A stretch of DNA of 64,000 bases from contig NC_091053.1 in NCBI RefSeq assembly GCF_963966145.1, forward strand, positions 186,001 through 250,000, in the 5' to 3' direction. A program made the position numbers and the translations under genes. This document shows, piece after piece, positions 26,901 through 41,900 of the stretch. This stretch comes from Tenebrio molitor. Lineage: Eukaryota > Arthropoda > Insecta > Coleoptera > Tenebrionidae. A model generated the notes under the pieces. It did no database searches. It was given only the letters and a program-made list of their open reading frames with translations, and was not told the DNA's origin. How positions within the stretch are numbered: position 1 is the stretch's first letter; each line of letters begins with the position of its first letter.

Positions 26901-29900
26901 AAAATTGCTTCAACTGAAATCTTTTTGTTTTTCCTTGTGTCCCAGTCTAGATATTTTTAAAAAATTAAATATTCCGAGTCAATCTTGTTTGTTTACGTTA
27001 TTCTTCAGTCGCAAAAACTGTCTTTATTCTGAAGTACATAGTTGACAAGATTTTCCTGCATTAAACATTTTTGAAATGAAATATTTTTAATAAAATTATG
27101 GACAACTACAAACTACAATAAGATTTTTTGGAAAAATAAAAATAATGAATGTCTGAAAGGATGTAAACAAAGGGGCAATGAATTTTTGAAGAAAAAAAAG
27201 TTTAAGGATTATACAATAGCATGAACCAAGATAACTGAGATGATATTAAGAGACTACACACACCATAATTATTGTAGTTCCATGAAACGCATGCTGGCTG
27301 AATATGTAAAAATTTAAGAATCTGGAAAAATGAAATCTAATATTCCAATCAAACGAGAAAGTCTAATGACTGAAATGTAATAAGCGAAAAGGGAGCAGAG
27401 TAAAAGGCAGATAAAAAGTGTTATCGAGGAAAAGTACATAGAACATTCAAAAATGCTAAGTTGATCCCTACTTAATGCTGGCATTGTTTGCTATGCAACT
27501 AGGTCCTTCCTAGGATTTTTTTTGATTATATCACTTAAAAATCGCTTCACTTCAAAAAAAAAAGGCGAGAACAAAAAAGTGAGTTTGTTTTCACCGCACA
27601 AATTCCATTAAACGTCATATTTATAAATCCTTTATGACGGCAAAGGCAACTAATTCGCATTAATTCAGCGCTTAAGCCTGTTCCGGACAATCCGGAATTT
27701 TTCGGCTTTATTCTACCATGCCTCAGTTAATATTTTATAGATAATGCTCTTTAAGGCGACTGAAGCGAATAAAATGAAAAGCCAGCTATCTCGTATATAC
27801 ACAGTTGCTCTAAAAACTACATGATAGGTTAAAGAAAAACCGGTGGGGACGCATCTTCGTCGGCCGCCGACACGCTTTAAAACCGACCTTTGACAATCTT
27901 CGAATCCCGTCGAGTCCTTGAAACGACGACAATAAAATCTTCCAGAACCTCCAACGTGCAACGAAAGCGACGTCACAGGACGAGCGTCCTTATCGAAAGA
28001 ACGAGTACGGGGTGGCCGATAAAAATGTGTCCTAGCTCCCTGACCGGTGCTGATGTAATTCATGATAAAAAATCACGATGAAAATAAACAAAGTTGAAAA
28101 ATTATGCGGTATACAAATATCTTACCAAGCTATTCTAGCCGCAGCCTAGTAAAAATTCGATAGAATTAGTGTGCTGTCAATCAGATTTGAAAACAATTTA
28201 ATAATTACGTGTGTCAAATATGTTCTCCTACCTACCAAGAGATGGTGGTGTGGCCGTTTGGAGGCCACGTAACCTACCCCACCCCTCAGGACCGACACTC
28301 ATAAAACTTTTTACAACGAGTGACTTTACGATGTGCTTGATATAATAAATATAAAGGAGGGTGCTGAAGGAGATGCTAATAAAAACGAACCGTAGAGAGA
28401 CCTACCTCGATCTGGATTCCGCTGTCGCCGCTGTTGCATTTCGCGTTACGAGCCGCCTTATTCAGCTTCTTCTTCTCTTTGCTGGAGCGCCAGATCAGAG
28501 GACCGAACCTGTAAAAGTCAAAAACCGTTAAATCGGTTCGAAGTGGCACAAATGAGCATTAATGAAATTATTATTTTCACGTAATTCTCATTTATAATAC
28601 CACGAGTAGTCCAAATTATGTCGATTATTTTTCAAACTGGTCACGAATTATCAATTGTGCTTGGGAATGAATCCACGAGTGCGTGTCAACACGAGTGAGA
28701 TTTGCAAGCACAATTGAATGAGTGAAACCAATTTGAAATATAGTCTACATAATTTGGACAACTTTGGCAATTTGGCAGCAAATCGGAAGAAGAAATTGAC
28801 GCAGAAATCGAAGAAAATGTTTCCAACAACACAAAAAGACACGTGAGTCCATTTGGAAGCAATTCTCAAGGCTGCATTCATTTGTTAAAAATTATCGCTG
28901 GGATCACTAGTGGTATTACCGATACAATTTCCTTACCTTTTAGTTATACTAAGACATTGGCGTGACCTTGACGCGACCTTGAAACACAACAAGAGAGAAA
29001 AAAATCTAGGAGGACGCCCTGAGGCTGTCTAGCCAGGAAAAACGGGAAAATTTCAGAAGTAGTTAAAGTGAACAATTATATAGTTCTCCCAGAGCTGCAG
29101 CGGTTTTATGGCAGGGCAATAGTAATTATTACGCCTGTTGAAATGCCGATAAGCGACATAAACAGACCCCTGTCAATCATCATTTTCGTTCTATACCTGT
29201 CAGTTTACAGGGTAGTACTTGGACGAATTTACGGTTAGGGGTTGTACTTGCGGTTTAAACCTATTGTGGGTGTTGTTAACGTTTATACAATGGTACCCTG
29301 CCATAAAACCGCTGCAGCTCTGGGAGAACTATACCAAGTTAACTCCAGAAAAGTCAATCTCAACGTATCACAGAATATTTCTTGTAGAGCTTAATTTTAT
29401 CTTTTACACTCTTACAAATAGCTTAAATATTGCTGCAAGATGTGTCAGAGCCCCTAACGTCATTTGTCCGTTAGTCTTTACTTTTCCTTGGTACAGTTGA
29501 TTTAAATGTCGTGGTATGTACTTGTTTAGATTTAGCAAAGGTGCACGGGTGTGTTAAGTGTGTTAAGAGAGTTGAAAATAGTTTCCAACATCTATCTTTT
29601 TAATGCACCAAGAAAACGCATTAATTCCTTGTGATGGTGGTGATACATTTTTCAAAATACATCAGAAGAAGCTTCCCAAAATGTTTAAAAAATGTGCCCA
29701 TTTGTCTGCAACCAGTGAGGTGAATGTTGCGTAAAATGTGAGGTATAGCAAAATATATGGTAATATAAACAATGCTTTCAAAGGAAATTATCATTACTTG
29801 ATAGAAATATCCGTAATGATAACTAAATCCGGCCTGGATGCCGTGCCTCCTATTAATAAATTTATCGTTCAACAGAAATTTCCATTAATAGAACAATTAA

Positions 29901-32900
29901 AACAAATGATAGGATGTGTATTCGGTGGAAGACTCTCATTTATCAAAATTACAAAATAAATATCTGACCCCAACTCTGGATAATCTGAAACTCTTGTTAA
30001 TTCATTCGATTTCAAATTTCTTTGGGGCACTTGACATTCAACAAAATGAAAGGATTTTTTTGGGAGAATGAGGCGGTGCGAAATTTAAAATTCCATTATT
30101 TCTAATCAGAAAATTAAATTCTCATGCTTCAATTAACAACGTTTGTTTAATGTATCTTTATGTTTTTTTTTTAATGTAAATTGCTTACACTGAGACAATA
30201 TTCTCAATTGTAAGACCATCACAACTCTTCTTCTTTTTTTTAATCACACATTTCGAAACGAAAATCCAAAACCGCCGTCACTTGTATCTATGTACAGGGT
30301 GATTCAAGTTTTACCGCCCGAGCGAAAACACCCACTTCTAATCGATTTAAAATTCTCAAAAAATTCAGGAATGATTGTGTATCGCTGTAGAAAAAATTTC
30401 AAATTTTTTAATGAAACGAGTAAATATTTCGTTTAAATTCAATAACCATTGCATTAATTTACGTAACTGAGAATCCTTTCAAACATTTACGAAAAATCTG
30501 ATGTCATGAAAGCATTTGAAATAAATGGAATTCGATATTCAAGTGCAAAATTTAGCTATGATTTATTATTAAATTGAGCGGTCACTTCCACAAAAGAGGT
30601 TGACATGGGTTATTTATGGTACCCTTTAGGGACTAAAGAATTACTAGAAAAGTTCTCAACAGATGTTTACCAACAATGAGGTATTTATTTATGACCACTG
30701 CAGTAATAAATCTTGATCATTTTTCGTTGTTAATGTTAAAATTGGAATAATTCAAAAACTAATACTTTTATTTTCATGCGACTTTCATAAATATATTTTT
30801 TTGCTCAAAGTCAATTTTTTAAATTTTATGGCCCCGAATGAAGTGATACGAGAAAATTGATTGCACGCGTTTGTAGCTTTATATGAAGGGAATGTAACCC
30901 TAAAGTTTCGTAATTTTTACTAATTTTTTAATAGGATTAATCGTCGGGCGGTAAAACTGGAATCACCCTGTACATAGTTTGAGTGACACGAAACAGGACA
31001 ACTTGGAGAAATTACTCATTAAAACTTTCCTACAAAACTATCTTTCTTTTGTAACGTTTAATTATAATTTGCCGGTGGTAAGAAAAGAGAAGCAGAACTC
31101 GCTGAACTTATTTTCCTCCTTGGTTTGCTCAAAACGAAACTGCCAGACCTGAAGATGACATTGAAACAATAATATTTATTACTAGGATTTTACGTCCGCT
31201 CCAGACAACAGTTTCCAATTATGTATTTACGGAGAAATTAAAGCTTCGCTGTCGCACTTTGCAAAATTAATATTACACAATCTTTGACTGCAACATTTCT
31301 TGGTATTAAAGAGGGCGATTACCTTCACCCTTGGCCGACCCTCACACGAACAGATTTCCGTATGCGAGTGCAGCTGTTGGATTTCGGATAAATTCGTCAT
31401 TTGAGACCCACACAGCCGTAACAGAACGTTTTCTGATTACCTGCTCTTCTGCTCCGGCTGTTCGTCTTTGGAGTCTGCGGTGGTGGATGCAGACGGTGCG
31501 TGACTGAGCGACTCTTCTTCGGATGGTTCTCCCAGTATTTCAGAGAGGGCTTCGCCGATGTCGGAGGTGCAACTGTCCCTACTCGCTTTCTTTTGGTGGA
31601 AGCGCAGCGAGAACGTCTTTCTGAATTTTTGCAGGACGCTTTCGGTAGCGGTGGGTGCTAAAATTGACACGAAGAAATTATTGAAAAGTCAATGAGCGGT
31701 CTTTAAAGTGTCTTTCGAAAGTTGCAATTTTTTAATGTGACACGTCCAAGTATGTGTTGTTGATGACAGTTCTTTCTTTTTTCTATTAATCTCATATAAA
31801 AAAAAAAAATTAACAGAAGTTACATTTTATTTTTTATTTCACTCTAACAACTATTATTACGAGTATTAGCAATAATATTTATGTATACAGTGTGTCCAAA
31901 ACGTCTGGAAACACCCAAATGAAAACGTAACCATAATTTAAAAAAAAATCTAGACAGGTCAATTAGTGTTTTAAAAAAGCTTTCTGTTCGGTATTTTCGA
32001 TGACCTTGAAAAAGTTATTGTTATTAAAAAAATTGCTGAAATAATAGAAAACGTCCAAAACGAATTTTATTATCGTTTAGGACATTGTCAAGATGTTCAA
32101 GGACAACATTTTGAACATTGGTTGTAAGAATTAGGTATAGTTGCCTTTCAAAATTAAAGTTTTCTTTATTTTCTAATAACCAATTAGGTTTTTTCAGGAA
32201 ATTTCTTATGTAAATTGAAAATTTTTTGACCGTCGGGTAGACAATTAAAAGATCTATTAAAAACGGTAGTAAAAATGCGATGTTGCCATTTTAAAAAACC
32301 TCTAATGACATCATAACTCTTTCAAGGTCATCAAAAACAGCAAACAGATACCATCAACAGAAAGTTTTTTGAAAACGCTAGTTCACCTGTTTTTGCGTTT
32401 TTCTCGAAAATCATTCGTTTCTATTTTATTGCCATGTTTCCAGACTTTTTGGACACACTGTATATGTATGTATAGTGGTAATTCTGATAATAATTAACAG
32501 TCATTTTTACTGATTTTTTTGTTTAAGAGTTTGCGTTCTATTTCTCATTTCTTTCTTTCACAACCTTTTCCCATCTATTATGCAGTACTTTTTGTTCAGT
32601 TTCCCATAGAAATATTCTTACATTAGTGAACCGTGTTTTCAGTTTTGTTCCTATTTTACTGTTTTATTTTACTTTTTACCTTTTTTAAGCCTTTTGATCT
32701 TTTGTTTTAAATTTTTCTCATTTTTATCTACTCCATTATGTTCCTTTATCAGATTCCTTTTTTATTTTGACGAAACAGTACACGTTTCGTAATTTTCACT
32801 TGCACAAAACATGGTGATTTATCAGCATAAAATTCATTCTACTTGAAATTACAACTTAATGATGGATCGTGTAAAGACAATAGTCAACTAACAGAGAAAC

Positions 32901-35900
32901 GTGGTAATTAAATGATATCGAGATAAAGAAAAATAAACTGAACTTTGAGGAAGTTTGATCGTCAAAAAGTTTGTAATTTCTTAAATTATAAAAGTTCATT
33001 TCGCCGCGCCGATAAGTTTCAACCAAGCAAAAAGACAAACTAAAATTACATTAGCAAATTGTACTTTCTCAAACAAACAAACAACTATGTCTCAGGTCAA
33101 GGATTTATTAACACGATAATTTGACACGATAATGACCCAAGGATTGATTTTAACTTAAAATCTCGTTTGGGAAAGAAGGCATGAATGTTGTGGGCCTTCA
33201 CAACGTCCGATTTGAATCCAGCAGAAAACATGTGGAGTAACATAATGGTCTAACTACGCCAGCATTACAGTACATATTTGCAATTACATACAGGGTGTCT
33301 CAAAATTCGCGAATTCCGAATTCAGAGCGTGGTAGGGAAGGACCCAGTGGAGCTCGAAAAATACTTAGAAAAAAAAAATTCGCTCTTCCTGAAAAAATAA
33401 GCACTTTAATTTTGTTTAATACATAGCAGCCTTCATATCCACAGTGACAAAATACTATTCTAGCTACGTTGCCGTTCCATTTTTAGAAAAATTACAAAAA
33501 TTTAAGATTTTTTTACTCCAAAGTAACGCTATTCTTCAAAAAATTGTTTTACGTTATTATTTTCCACATCTACACCATAAATAACAATAAACACTGAACT
33601 TTTCAGCTTGTATCTTTGTGGAGGGAGTCCCGATTTTTTTTTTATTTCCATATTTGGGCTACCGAAGTGATCCCCTATAACGCAACGCTCTGAATTCGGA
33701 ATTCGCGAATTTTGAGACACCCTGTATAATGTTTAATAATTGAAATTAAGAATCTGATTGAACTGCTGACCGCAAATACTTACTAAACTTTTCTACTATC
33801 CTTCTACTGTCCTTACAATTGCTTTAATTTTGCAATGTTAATGAATAAGGCAGACAAAACTTAAAATGTATTTGATGTTGTCTTTATGTTCTCCACCCTG
33901 TTTAGCACATCTGAATTGAATTGGCAAAAACAAATATGTACATCTTTTTTAAATTACATTTAATCTTAAAACGTTGAGGAATTATGGCATCTCACATTCT
34001 CATCGTCATTTCAGAACTAACACTCGAAATATAAAGTTGTAATTTTTTTCACTGAGTATTCGAAATATCTGGATAGGAAATTGAAATTTCAACATCAGTT
34101 CATTTGCATAATTCAACTTTTCGCCCTTTTTGAATAATAATTGGTGTCAGTACGCCAGAAAAAATCGACGTAACCTTATTTTCAACGACTGTTGAGGTTG
34201 TCAGAGAATCAGAAGAAACTCTCCAGCTCGTGCGTATTATTTTATATGGGAATCTGATCTTTATAGATACGAGTATATACAATTCAACATAAAGAAGTAA
34301 TAACAACGTAACAAACATGCACCATATACTCGTACATATTTAGATGTCATAAAAAGAGTCGTTCATCATCCTTAGCATGATCGTAATAATAGAAATAAAA
34401 GCGATGTAAATTCCTGATAAACTCGATTCGCATCCAGATAGTAAACCAGATGCACGTATATCGGAAAGAAATGTTCCCATTATGTTCAGATTTTCTATTC
34501 TTGGTTCATAGAAGCCCCCCCTGTTTAGAATGCCAATACGATCTGAATGTGAACATAAAACTCATCGCATGAAATACTCTTCTCTATGTATGGAATATAA
34601 AACAGAATAAGACATTACTTTTCCAGATACGGCGCGGATAAAATACGAAAAAAAAAAAAAATCTTAACCGTACAAAGACACAGACATCCATGCGACGTTT
34701 CAGCGCTCTCATCCTCAATTAAAAGATCACACTCGCACTTCATCCCACTGGTCAAAACAGAATTTGTCGCGACACTGAGCCGACGCACCGACACGTCCCA
34801 CCGATACGACCATTCAAAAAAAACCTTATCAGAAATGTCGACACTGAAACGTCTGTCTATTTACCGTGATGACAAAAGTTAATAAAAACGCACCAAACGG
34901 GAACGCAATGGTCGTCGTTTGCGGTCACGTTTCGCATCGGAATCGGTAATTTTTTATTAACGTTGTATGAATGTTATCAATGTTGTGTGTTGGTGCGGAA
35001 ATCGGGCGGAGGGAATGTCTCGGTTAAGGCGTGTTCACACTGCACAACGAGTGTATATCCGAGGCGACGAACGGCGGAAAATGATTTCCACGTGTAGACT
35101 GCCTCGAGATGGACTAAACATTACAGGTTGTACTAATTCGTCCGTCAGAAGTCGTTTTTCGCCATTCGTGGGCGTCAACTATATTAACAGTAACACCGAT
35201 AGTATCGTGTGAGTAATGGGTTTTTATGACGCGCGTGGTAAAACAACAAATAAATAAATTTAAGCGGAACTATGATTAGGCTTGTTATCAGCAAATGAAT
35301 CGATTATTGTAGCTATTACGACAATGTAAAAAAATTGTTGAAATGTTCTGTCATCGATCATTAACGATTCAACAATTTTTTTGCTTTTCAAGAATTCTGT
35401 GATCTCGGTATTATGAATGAATGACAAACAAGGAGTAACGTTATTTTATTGAAAATAACACTGAAGTGTACAAAAGACCTAATGAAAATATCTAGAAAAT
35501 TCTACCTGGTTATATAATTATATTTTATTATTTTAAATAAAACATCTTATGTACAAGGTGGGGCATCGTATACGCGCACGCGAGAAATCATGACCTAATT
35601 AAATTAAATTGTCACACTTACCTGGGTATTGGTAAGGTAATTTCGTAATTTTTTGATAATTTTTCACTTACAAACAAAGCCAAAAAAAAAGCAAATTTTA
35701 CCAAAAAGTCAAATTTTGATTTTTATACTACCCTACCCTATAATCATTTACGAAATCAGCGGAAAAAACACCAATTAGATTTTGAATTAAACGCAATTTT
35801 ACATTTTAATTTATGACCTGCTACTTGTGCTGTTGTAAATTTAGGTGACAATGGAAATTGTCAATTTTATGGCAAAGATGTAAATAAGAGGCTCAAAATG

Positions 35901-38900
35901 GTCGGCTGGTAGTGAATGATCCTTTTGATGGCAAATTATACCATTTGCATTATACGGTTTGCCAAAAAATATACTCTTCATTACTGAAAATAATGTTTAG
36001 TTGCAATTATCTGTTGTCACTACAATAAACTACTTAAAAGCGTGGAATCACAAATTTTGCGGTGTTTGGTAGGTACATATTAAGAAAAATGTCATCCAGA
36101 AATGCATCGTAAAAGATTATTTATTGTTGTCGCGTAGTGTACGTGTAAAAAAATAAGGTTTTGATTTCATTAGTGTTGACATTTGTACAGTTAATCCAGC
36201 TTCATTATATTCTAGCTTTTAATGAGACGCTCATTTGCGGGTGTTGTTCCGGTCGGATGAAGTTGACAAATGTATTTTTGTGCTTATCTGATTTTGTAGG
36301 TGAACTGTGAATTATTCGCTAATGGATTTTATTGCATGAGTATTATCGCTGCACGAGTTTTATCGCTCTTCACTAACAGAAAAATCACTGTAATTTAACA
36401 TAAATACAATAAATGAGATAAGATATCACATTATAAAATCTTTAAAAAAACACCCTGACCTTGATAAATAATGCATTTTTCAAGAGCTTCATTTTATCAC
36501 TAAATGTGGTTATGCTATTTTTCGACAAATTACGGTGGACCGACATCAAGCTTTTTGACTTCTGTTAAACGCGACATACACACCTTTTTTTAGCAAAACA
36601 ATATGCGTTTGAACACGACAAGCACGTATTGTCAAATTGTCGCTAAATGAACAGGTGTGGAATATAATTATTGGATTTGATAATATGTACATATTTTCAA
36701 CCCGGATTATTTTCGACTTCGTTTTCACAAGGGTGAGCTTAAGAACATGCTGTCAAAATTAACACTGCCCACTAATCTCTTTTTAATTTATTTCTCTACT
36801 TTAACCCAATCGAAGTAAAACAACGTACCTGAAAAACCAACAGGTTTGCTGAAAGTGGGTCCTAAAATGACAAGCAAAAGTAAACTGACCGTTTTAGTAT
36901 ACAGGGTGATTCTGAAATAAGTTTGGAAAAAAAATGTGGAGTATCCTTGACACAAAATAATTCTGCGTAAATGACTTTTGGAGGTGAAATCAAAAGGATG
37001 GAAATTACCCTATATCCTTGTATTTCCAACGTCTATGAATAGGGAAAATTTGTCCGAATTTGTTCACTTCATTAGCAACCATTGTTACATCAACTCCACA
37101 ATAAAGTCGTAGGTGCAAGCACACTGCTTTGTAAATGTTTCTATGGAAATGATCGAGAGGAGTAAGGTTACGTTTGTGACTGATGGGCACCTTTGATTAT
37201 TATTGTTGCTAAACTACCAACATAATCAGGTAATCACCTTTAACTCAGCAGCGTACTAGCAATTTTGACCAAATTTTCAATTATTTGTATCTCGAAAACT
37301 AAAAAACTTTTATAAGAAATTTTTTTTGTCAATGACTTCTCATCATCACTAATTACCGTTTTTTTTTCCAAACTTATGTCAGAATCACCTTGTATGTTAC
37401 TGCAATGGTCATTTATAGATAATTTTATCATTAAATTCAAGTAGAAAACACACACCATTTCTTGATTGGAGATGAACATTTTATGACGTTTTGGGTTTAA
37501 TTATTATTTATTAGTATTTGGCACTTGAAAAAAATAAATGTACCTAACTCATTTTTCAGGACAGTAATTTTCATAATTAATTTGTTTTACTTATGACAGC
37601 GGCTTCTTTGATTTTTCCTGAGCCGCTAATTTACTTGATCCACAGACAAACCTTCCCATTTATTTCGTGACTTCAACAATGAGAAATTATCTGCAAATTC
37701 AAGTTCCCATGGAAACAGCATTTTAATGCATTTTTCAAAAACAATGAACTTGTGACTAAAAATAGGATATTGTTTATCAAATGCATCAACTGAAACAATT
37801 ACAGTCATTACTTTCCCACGTCAAAGCTTACAGTAAATTTGATTTTGCAAGCTCGTGGAACAGTATAATAATAAAAAGAATCAGAAGAAGGGGATAAATA
37901 ACAAAAACAGAAAGAAGAAGAATCTGAACTTGTTGAAATAAAGAGAACACTACGAGGTGGTATAGATAAGTTTATAGCCTGGCATAAAAAGAAACTACAA
38001 ATTTGCGAAATCATATTATTTTATTCGACATTAACCCATCAACTCTGTGCACTTAGCACGTCCATAAAATAACTCTCTCTTTGGGAAAAAAAAAATTTTC
38101 TTGGTCTGCAAACCAGGAGTTTCGACTGTTGATCACCCCCTTGTTTAAGGTAAATCTTCGACCTTTTAAGACTTTCTTGAGTTTTGGGAATCGGTAATAA
38201 TCAACGAACTAAGAGAAAAAAGAATAGATAAAAACGATGCAGCATAAAAGAATAAAAACAGGAGATAAATATAAGAAGAAAAAAATAATATCAGGAGTGT
38301 TTTGAAAAAAATTAAAAATATGGATTGAAATTGCGGTGAGAGGAGGAATCACAGAAGTAAAAAAGATAACAGAGAAGAGAAGGTGTGGATAAAATGAGAA
38401 TCAAACTAAAAGATAAGAAGCGTTGCTGAAGTGACTTATTGATATAGCCTAAATCAATGAGAGATATAAATTTCGCCTCTTAAGGCGTATCGTTATTGCT
38501 ATTCATATTCCGATTTTTTAAGACGATTTAGCAAAACATTTATCGATGCAATGCGATGCATCAGTCGGTAAATATTTATACATTTCCAATGCAACGAAGC
38601 AATAAATTTTCGGAGAGAATGAAATATTCATGTTGTTGCGCCTTCCGATAGACGACACTTAACCAAAACATAAAATATAAAGTGAAACAAAAAGTCTAAA
38701 ACGACATGAACGAAACTAATGGCGAATTGAATTGGTCGCAACTCACCTGGTAAATTCCTACGGGGACCTGTTTCCTTGTTGGTCGTGTTAAGGCGGGTTT
38801 CGTTCGTCTGTTCCGTCGTCTTCTCGGTCCACTTCCTGCGACAATAACAACAACACAACGTAAACTGACCGCCCCGGAAAATTTTACACGTCGCTTTATT

Positions 38901-41900
38901 TACATCGAGTTTAATGGCGCGCTTAATCCCCCATAAATTAACAGGTACCTGTTTTCCGAGGCTGGGGCTTCTAGAAGTTGTGGAGTTGATGACGCTTTCG
39001 TGCGACGGACGGCGCCGCCCAGGGGGGATCTCCGGCGACTTCCTTCATGTAGAGGCTGGAGGCAGGAAAAGCTGATTAGATGGTGGCTCGTAAACTCGCC
39101 GGCACACATTAAAACCATGTCGGGTTGAGGTGGGTGAAATTATGCATTCATGCTGCATTATCATTATTACGGATAGCGTTTCCTTATGGGAGAGTCGGCC
39201 ATTATTGGCCCGGTGGACTGGTAGTTTTGCTTGCGTCTGAAGACGATACGCTAGTCGGAAACAATGTTACGTTGGCGACACGGTTTCAATTAAGCGACAG
39301 GGATACTCTATAAGCGGAAAATACGAAGTGGACCACATTTTGGGGGAAAAGCGGTTCGGTTCGGTTACACCAGTTAAAGCTCCCCAAAACAATGATGAAA
39401 GCTTGTAAAAAATAAATAATCAATTAATTTCTCTAACAACTGCTTTAAAAGCGACTGGTGCCACAAAACAGTATTAGAAAAACTGGAGACACGTGATTAT
39501 CAATGACGTAGAGAAATTGTAAATGCCTACGTGAAATGTGCATGTTTACTACTTGATAGTTTGTGTTATCGCTAAATAATATAACCAGAACAATTAGATT
39601 ACAAAATTTATTGATATTGTTTACAAGTGAATTGACTATGATAGTATTTGATAAAGGAATGTTCCTTTATTGATCTATCACTAAGAAAGCATCAAATTGA
39701 TTAAAAGCAGATAAACCACTCGTGATTAAGACCTTTCAACTCGTAGAATAAATTGCATTAATGTCACTTATGCTACAAAAAAAAACATACAGAGTGAGGC
39801 TGAAAATGTACTTCAAATTTTTATTGTAATTCGTTTTGGACGTTTTCTATTATTTCAGCATTTTTTTTAATAACAATAACTTTTTCAAGGTCATCGAAAA
39901 GACCGAACAGACACTATCAGCAGAAAGCTTTTTTAAAACATTAATTGACCTGTCTTTAGATTTTTTTCAAAAATTATGCGTTACGTTTTCTTGTGGGTGT
40001 TTCCAGACTTTTTGGACACACTGTATGTATAATCTCTTGAAGCCCAAACTGTGACATTAAAAGTTGAGAGTTGAGCCGAGTGTACACAGTACGATCCAAA
40101 AATAAATAAAGAGTAGATTGGAATCTCATGATATAAATCCTTTCTTTTTATTAAGTGGAGACAATTTGCACGTGATAAAAACAATTCTCAGAATCTTCCT
40201 TAATAACTGTTGGTTGCAGGAAAGTCGCAGGAGTAATTTTAAAAATCGATTATTTCGTATTTAAAAACGTGTTCTTTATAATTTTGTCCCTTTAATTTTT
40301 GTTTGTAGTAAAGTGTGAAGTAATGATGCACTTCATGTAATAACCAGATTTTCATGTAGCTACTTTAATGGGCTGAGTAGGCGTTGGAAAAATTAAACCG
40401 TTTAGAACAGTGTAATGTTTGAATTTCCCGCCGTTTGACGGGAATGACATTTGTTTATGTTTAATCAGGACATAATTGAACATGTTGGTTTTCAGCAAAG
40501 GGTGCCCTTATATATTTGCTTCAAAAATAGGAATTGTTAAGTTATTCTACTTTTAATCTAAAACATTGCAAAGAAAGAAAAAAAGAAAGATTTTGTTGGC
40601 TATAATTTTAGGTTAGCTGTCAACATGCTCCAATTAATCTACACTTTAAAAAAGCACAATTGAGGGTTTGCAACGCCTCCCCAGCCCAGGATTTCATTTG
40701 AACGCGGGATATTTTACCAATTTTTATCATTTTGGGTAATAGAATTGTTTTAGAAAAGCAACAAAACCATGCAGCTTAAGGCATTCTCTACAAAATTACT
40801 GAGATTTTAATATCGTCCAAGAAGTCTACAAAATACAAAACAATTGAGCGTCTTTCGCTGCTTTTGCGAGATGAAAAATAAAGGACAACTTCCTCAATAT
40901 GGGAATGAAAAGCTTTAACTGGGACAACCTTTATATTTAATATTGTGCGAGACTACAGCTCCTTGCAATCACATTAACAGGAAGATTGAACTACCACAAT
41001 AAATTCCACCGAAAATGGAACCAATCGGAAATTAAAACTTGTGGTTAAGAAATTCCAGAATGTCCTGCTGGACACACGACCCAGATATGACGGTTCCATC
41101 GTTGGCAAAATTTACAACAGGACTCCGGTCAATTTTCCAATTAATCTGATCCGGTCGGGAGTGAAACGGGGATTTATTATAAACAATTTATTCACACCTT
41201 CTATACTTTCGAAAAACGGGAGGTCCACGTCGTGCAGGCACGACCTAAAATTATTAAACTCATCAATAACATGACAGTGTCCATTTCGGAATCAACCCCT
41301 ATTACACAATGGCACAACGATTAAACGATCTCTCCCTAACCCATAAACATCCCGTGATGCCGCACTTAACACTTAAAACCGCCAACACATCGATCGATTG
41401 TTGCGATGATCGTCCTGAAAGGCTTCGACACCACCGGATTTCAAAAGTGTCAAGAGCACAAGAACAAGCCGGAAATGAGCCACCAACACAATATTTGTCT
41501 TTGACCGGAGTTTATTTTTTCTTCGGGAGCCGCGATTAATCACGAAAAGGGACAAGAAATGCAGATGCGAGACGACAAGACTCCGGAAAATGGTGAGTCG
41601 TTAGCCGTTCGGTGAAATTTCATTAGCGGAAAGCCCTTTCCTCATAGAGAAAATAAATCGTCGTCGCTTTTCTCGATTGTTGCTGTTTTAGCCGAATTGC
41701 CCTTCTGAACGTGTTCGAAACGGTTAAATTCGTCGAGGTTGGTAATTGCGCTCGATGAAATGTCCTAATTGCAGAATACAACGCTGAACGGCACCCTGTT
41801 GAATCGATATTACCCTGATAATAAATTTCTAATTTGGAACGGGACATTTGAACCGAACAAATCACATCTGGACCGGAATATTAACCGGTAGAATGGCTCC

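Larger units (their letters stand above)
28509..31440 (-). other. RhoGEF intron, 2.9 kb, with two MITEs
   Basis: Contains the elements at 29081-29332 and 30295-30970. The remainder is AT-rich and unrecognised. Confidence 0.68.
31658..38746 (-). other. RhoGEF intron, 7.1 kb, with three MITEs
   Basis: Contains the elements at 31888, 33291 and 36902, and a possible alternative first exon at 34712-34669. Positions 37850-38430 are purine-rich. No other gene was recognised. Confidence 0.65.

Noticed and set aside
35545..35575. Single transposon-like end TACAAGGTGGGGCATCG
   Set aside because: No partner end nearby; may be a solo remnant, but not supportable.
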